Below, piece by piece: positions 59,949 through 64,000 of a stretch of DNA of 64,000 nucleotides (position 1 is its first letter; the number at the start of each line of letters is the position of its first letter). Source of the DNA: Sulfurimonas sp. Lineage in GTDB: Bacteria; Campylobacterota; Campylobacteria; Campylobacterales; Sulfurimonadaceae. The translations under genes and the position numbers were made by a program. The notes beneath the pieces were generated by a model. The model saw nothing but the letters and a program-made list of their open reading frames with translations, was not told where the DNA came from and searched no databases. The DNA lies in the NCBI RefSeq assembly GCF_026196735.1, contig NZ_JAPHUF010000002.1, positions 124,001 to 188,000 on the forward strand. Direction: 5' to 3'.

Positions 59949-62363
59949 TTACTGATGAATTTTTTTATTATCTTTTGGGTGAGAAAACTCTCTTAGTGTC
60001 TTGGAGAATTTTTCCAAATGTGCCACGACCATGCCGTTAATAGATTTTTTTGGAAATTTTCCTTTTTTATCTGCTTTGCCAGCTTCGATACCTGTTAAAA
60101 TTGAAATCCCTTCATCAATGGACTTAACAGCATAAATAGCAAAACTGCCTTCTTTAACTGCCTCGACTATTTCAGGTTTTAGCATAAGATGCTTTACATT
60201 TGTGTGGGGGATAATGACACCATAAAAAGCTTTTGAATTCTTTTTCATACAGATATCAAAAAACCCTTCTATCTTTTCATTTACACCGCCGATTGGCTGA
60301 ATCTCACCAAATTGGTTGACGGAACCCGTAACGGCTATATTTTGCTTTATGGGTACCTCACAAATAGATGATATGATAGCATAGAGTTCTGTTGATGAGG
60401 CACTGTCACCCTCTATCATCCCATAAGACTGCTCAAACGCTAAAGATACTGATAGGCTCAAAGGAAGCTCTTTTGCATATTTAGACCCAAGATAGGCACT
60501 CAGTATCATGACTCCTTTTGAGTGGATAGGACCACCTAGTTCTACTTTGCGCTGGATATCTATTATCTCACCTTTACCAATGCGACTTCTGGCAGTTATG
60601 CGTGATGGGATACCAAACTGATGACCGCCAATAGATATGTAGCTTAATGCATTTATCTGACCGACTTTTTCACCGCTTACATTTATCATGATGGTGCCTT
60701 CGTCTATCTGTTCATACAACTTTAACTGAATGCGGTTTTTACGCTCTATTTGACTGCTTAATGCTTTTTCAATATCATCTTTTTTAATCGATTTGTGCTT
60801 TGATTTTTTCGAGTAGTAATCAGCCTCTTTTAAAAGGTCAGCAATCGTACCGATGTGAGTAGAAAACTTCAAGCTGTGTGAGACATCTCGTGAACTCTGC
60901 TCTATGACTCTTGCAACAGCCTCAGCATTAAGTGGAAGTAGTTCGTTGTTTTTAGCGATTGTACCAATCATCCTTGCGTATAAGTCAAGATTTTTATCAT
61001 TGCGCGGCATCTCATCTTCAAAGTCGGCATTGACTTTAAAAAGTTCTTTAAAATCAGGATCGTAATGGTATAAAAGATAGTATATTATTCTTTCGCCTAT
61101 CAGAACAACTTTTGTATTAACGGGGATTGGTTCAGGTTCCAAAGAAGTAGTGCTGATTAGAGAGTACTCTTGTGCCATCGACTCTATTCGTATCTCTTTA
61201 GCGCGTAAAACTCGCTTTAGACCTTCGTATGCAAAAGGCTTCATAAGCAGCTTTCTGGCATCCAAAACCAGGTAACCACCACTTGCCTTGTGTAGTGCGC
61301 CAGGTTTTATCATGCTAAAGTCTGTAACAAGCGTACCAACTTGTGAAATATGTTCGACTTTACCTATAAGATTTTGATGAATCGGATTATCTTCGTATAT
61401 TACAGGTGCTGATTTATTATTGTTTTGTGAAATAAAAAGATTTACTCTGTATCTGGCAAAAGAAGGGGTGTAAAATTCACGCATAAAAGGAGGAACGCTA
61501 ATATCATCTGTTTTAGCTAAAAAGTCTTGTACATTATGTATTACATCCTCTTGCAGTGCATCAATATAGCTTACAATCTTTTCATAATTTTTGTATTTCA
61601 GTCTGACTTCATCTATGAGTGATTCTACAGCCTCTTGTGTAGTCTTTTTGTCTAGTTCTTTAAACTCTTTTAATATAGCTTTGTTTAGTTCACCCACTTT
61701 GTGCAGCTGCTCTTTTACAATGGCCTCAAAATCAGTCATCTTTTTTTTGATATTTTCTTTTTGTTCGCCTTCTATAGCCTGAAACTCTTGAGCAGATAGT
61801 TTTTTACCATCGACGATTGGTACAAAAGTTACGCGGGAAGGCGATGAACTATTCATAGCAACATCGTAATTTTTTGCTTCTTCTTGCAGGTAAGTAAAAA
61901 TGCTTGTTTGTAAATCAATATATTTTTGGTCTATCAACTCCCTCTCATTTCGGTAGTTGTCACTTTCAAAAACTGTAGGCAGGATAGATTTTAACATGTC
62001 TATTAACTCATCTATATCATCTTTGAACGAGTATGCTTGACCGGCCGGTAGTTCTATCGCCACCGGCTTTTGATTATCTTTAAAGTTGTTTACATAACAC
62101 CAATCACTTGGAGCTGCTTCAGATTTTGCTTTTGCTTGTAAAAAAGTCATTACAGTGGAGTGCTTACCACTTCCTGATGGACCCATGGCAAATAAATTAT
62201 AGCCGTCTTGCTGGATATTTGTACCAAAATCAACTGCTTTTAGAGCATTTTCTTGACCTATAAATTGTTCTAGTGGTTCTAATTCTTTTGTAGTTTTAAA
62301 TGAAAAAAGTGAAGTATCACATGTATTATATAGCTGTGAAGACTCTAGAGACTTAAGCATATT
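59949..62363 (-). CDS. Lon-like ATP-dependent protease (LonB/AAA type)
   Basis: Walker A AMGPSGSGKHSTVM; GGYLVLDARKLL; protease Ser EGDSASSTELYAIISSI and Lys GGVNEKIEGFFDIC. Start near MLKSLESSQ preferred. Confidence 0.9.
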   Translation of the reverse strand, partial: NMLKSLESSQLYNTCDTSLFSFKTTKELEPLEQFIGQENALKAVDFGTNIQQDGYNLFAMGPSGSGKHSTVMTFLQAKAKSEAAPSDWCYVNNFKDNQKPVAIELPAGQAYSFKDDIDELIDMLKSILPTVFESDNYRNERELIDQKYIDLQTSIFTYLQEEAKNYDVAMNSSSPSRVTFVPIVDGKKLSAQEFQAIEGEQKENIKKKMTDFEAIVKEQLHKVGELNKAILKEFKELDKKTTQEAVESLIDEVRLKYKNYEKIVSYIDALQEDVIHNVQDFLAKTDDISVPPFMREFYTPSFARYRVNLFISQNNNKSAPVIYEDNPIHQNLIGKVEHISQVGTLVTDFSMIKPGALHKASGGYLVLDARKLLMKPFAYEGLKRVLRAKEIRIESMAQEYSLISTTSLEPEPIPVNTKVVLIGERIIYYLLYHYDPDFKELFKVNADFEDEMPRNDKNLDLYARMIGTIAKNNELLPLNAEAVARVIEQSSRDVSHSLKFSTHIGTIADLLKEADYYSKKSKHKSIKKDDIEKALSSQIERKNRIQLKLYEQIDEGTIMINVSGEKVGQINALSYISIGGHQFGIPSRITARSRIGKGEIIDIQRKVELGGPIHSKGVMILSAYLGSKYAKELPLSLSVSLAFEQSYGMIEGDSASSTELYAIISSICEVPIKQNIAVTGSVNQFGEIQPIGGVNEKIEGFFDICMKKNSKAFYGVIIPHTNVKHLMLKPEIVEAVKEGSFAIYAVKSIDEGISILTGIEAGKADKKGKFPKKSINGMVVAHLEKFSKTLREFSHPKDNKKIHQ

Positions 62364-62563
62364 ACCCCTTTGAACAATCAATAAAATATATTTAATCTAG
62401 GTTTATGAAAAATTATACCTCTACTTTCAAAAATAGAGCTTAAATATGCTTACAAGTTTATACAAAAAGTTATTCAATATTAATTTGTATTATTTAACTA
62501 GAATATAATAATGTAGAAATATTTACTAATTGTTAATTATAAATTATTAATATTCGTTTTAGG

Positions 62564-62578
62564 TTGTACGAAGTACAA
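62564..62578. promoter_or_regulatory. Inverted repeat TTGTAC-GAA-GTACAA upstream of hsp20
   Basis: Perfect 6-bp arms, 29 bp before the hsp20 start codon. Confidence 0.4.
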
Positions 62579-62606
62579 TCAGGTATAAATGTAAAAGGAG
62601 TTTATT

Positions 62607-63032
62607 ATGTTTTTAACTAAATACGATCCATTTAAAGAATTAAGAGAGTTGGAGAGAAAAATCTCTGTCGGTTTTCCTTCCTTGAGTGAAGAGGGTGAAT
62701 TATCTGGTTTTTCACCGGTTGTAAATACAAGAGAAGGTGAGTTCGCATACCATATAGAAGCAGATTTGCCAGGTGTAAAAAAAGAGGATATCTCTGTTGA
62801 GACAAAAGATGATATTTTAACTATCTCCGGAGAAAGAAAGCATAAAAAAGAGGTGCAAAAAGATGACTACTACAAGTTAGAGAGTAGTTATGGCAAGTTT
62901 CAAAGAAGCTTTACACTTCCAAAAGGCGTTGACGCTGAGAATATAAAAGCTTCATGTGATAACGGTGTTCTTGAAGTGACTATTCCAAAGTTAACCACAA
63001 AAAATGATAAGAAAAAAATTAAAGTTAAGTAA
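62607..63032 (+). CDS. Small heat shock protein Hsp20
   Basis: Alpha-crystallin domain: FAYHIEADLPGVKKEDISVETKDDILTISGERKHKKE...GKFQRSFTLPKGVD...NGVLEVTIPK. Confidence 0.95.
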   Translation: MFLTKYDPFKELRELERKISVGFPSLSEEGELSGFSPVVNTREGEFAYHIEADLPGVKKEDISVETKDDILTISGERKHKKEVQKDDYYKLESSYGKFQRSFTLPKGVDAENIKASCDNGVLEVTIPKLTTKNDKKKIKVK

Positions 63033-63074
63033 AGTAAACTCAAGGCGCGAGAAAGTTCGTGCCTTATTTTTTAT

Positions 63075-63398
63075 TTAATGATTTACTTTTCTACCTATAG
63101 CTTTTTCAACTGAAGCTATTTTAGTTTTTAGTCTGTTTTTTGTATTTTTTCTGATATCAAATTTCAGAGATGAGTATACTCGCTCACAATCTTTTAGTTG
63201 TTCATAAGCCAGTTCTATAATTGCTAAGGCTTCTTTCATAGTTTTTGTTTCAACTACGGTTCCCATCGGTGTTAATTGGTATGCAACACCAGACTTGTCT
63301 ATAGCATCTATTACCTTGCTGACTTGCGCAGATACAGAAGCACCTTCTCTGCCATCAGGCGATGTCGGGAACATACTAAACTCTAATAAAACACTCAT
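63075..63398 (-). CDS. MTH1187-family thiamine-binding protein
   Basis: LLEFSMFPTSPDGREGASVSAQVSKVIDAIDKSGVAYQLTPMGTVVET. Confidence 0.85.
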   Translation of the reverse strand: MSVLLEFSMFPTSPDGREGASVSAQVSKVIDAIDKSGVAYQLTPMGTVVETKTMKEALAIIELAYEQLKDCERVYSSLKFDIRKNTKNRLKTKIASVEKAIGRKVNH

Positions 63399-63428
63399 TT
63401 GATTTCCTTCATTTTTTAATCAATCGTA

Positions 63429-63782
63429 CTAAAAAGTTAGTACTTTGTCACTCTTAATTACCCAATCAGATAAAATCTGCATAGTTGAAGATATTTTATC
63501 ATCGAAGTAGGGCTCATTTTTGAATATACCGCATCGTGCATTACATGTACCGCATACTTGAAGATTAACTCCATCAGCATACATTTTTTTAAGCATATCT
63601 ACTAAGTCATAGTCATAACTGTCTGGTTTTGTGGTTTTGTCTCTTGCTAAATCAACTGCATTATTCATTAAAAATATATTTACATCTTCGCCATTTTTAT
63701 GAAGTGTCTTTGCCAAGCGTAAAGCATTCCAAGTTACATCAGTTCCATCATAGGGCTGGTGGTTTAATATTATAGTTATCAT
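63429..63782 (-). CDS. DsrE-family protein
   Basis: Small alpha/beta protein: ILNHQPYDGTDVTWNALRLAKTLHKNGEDVNIFLMNNAV...LQVCGTCNARCG. Confidence 0.8.
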   Translation of the reverse strand: MITIILNHQPYDGTDVTWNALRLAKTLHKNGEDVNIFLMNNAVDLARDKTTKPDSYDYDLVDMLKKMYADGVNLQVCGTCNARCGIFKNEPYFDDKISSTMQILSDWVIKSDKVLTF

Positions 63783-63824
63783 ACTTTATTCCCTGAGTTA
63801 CTTATTTTCAACTTTCTTGTTTTT

Positions 63825-64000
63825 CTACTTTAAATACTCGTACATGTTGCTTCTCTCAAACTTTTGTGCAAGCATAGGAGCCGTAACTCCTCTAGCATTG
63901 GCAATGCTCTTATCAGCACCACTCTCAACTAGTAGAGATACTAAATCTGGCATATCATCCATAATAGCCTCCATAAGAGGAGTCCAGCCAACGCCATCAA
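63825..64000 (-). CDS. Ankyrin-repeat protein, N-terminus beyond window
   Basis: Reverse translation to the edge: DGVGWTPLMEAIMDDMPDLVSLLVESGADKSIANARGVTAPMLAQKFERSNMYEYLK*. Confidence 0.85.
   Translation of the reverse strand, partial: DGVGWTPLMEAIMDDMPDLVSLLVESGADKSIANARGVTAPMLAQKFERSNMYEYLK

Noticed and set aside
1-64000. Search for tRNA/rRNA genes, CRISPR arrays, prophage, transposons and defence islands
   Set aside because: Reading intergenic regions showed no tRNA-like cloverleaf, no regular direct-repeat array, and no transposase, phage or restriction genes. A single Xer-type recombinase in an ordinary gene context is not evidence of an element.

Overview
The window is about 64 kb of AT-rich, gene-dense bacterial chromosome. 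Protein content (flagellar, chemotaxis, nitrite/sulfite reductase, OadGAB and NrdDG gene sets) suggests Campylobacterota, probably Sulfurimonas-like; this assignment is inference. It looks like mostly core genome: about 55 well-supported CDSs and no convincing rRNA, tRNA, CRISPR array, prophage or IS element. Main observations: (1) The anaerobic ribonucleotide reductase NrdD appears split. The 699-aa ORF ends after its C-terminal zinc ribbon. The glycyl-radical tail (RVMGY...FNVGK) is a separate 51-aa ORF at 35675..35830 (-), absent from the supplied ORF track, with its own AGGAGG Shine-Dalgarno and in the same frame as nrdD. (2) A perfect 30-bp palindrome contains the nrdG start codon. (3) One 1317-aa protein fuses HAD/beta-PGM-like, trehalose-6-P phosphatase and GH65 domains, next to otsA. 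(4) Three alternating 7-bp half-sites lie upstream of htpG. (5) Other unusual proteins include an AMP-ligase-tail/ACP/PlsC fusion, an M1 peptidase/ChaN/PDZ fusion, a stand-alone molybdopterin-oxidoreductase fragment, and a siroheme reductase with a CX4C instead of CX5C cluster motif. No searches were run; family calls rest on recognised motifs.
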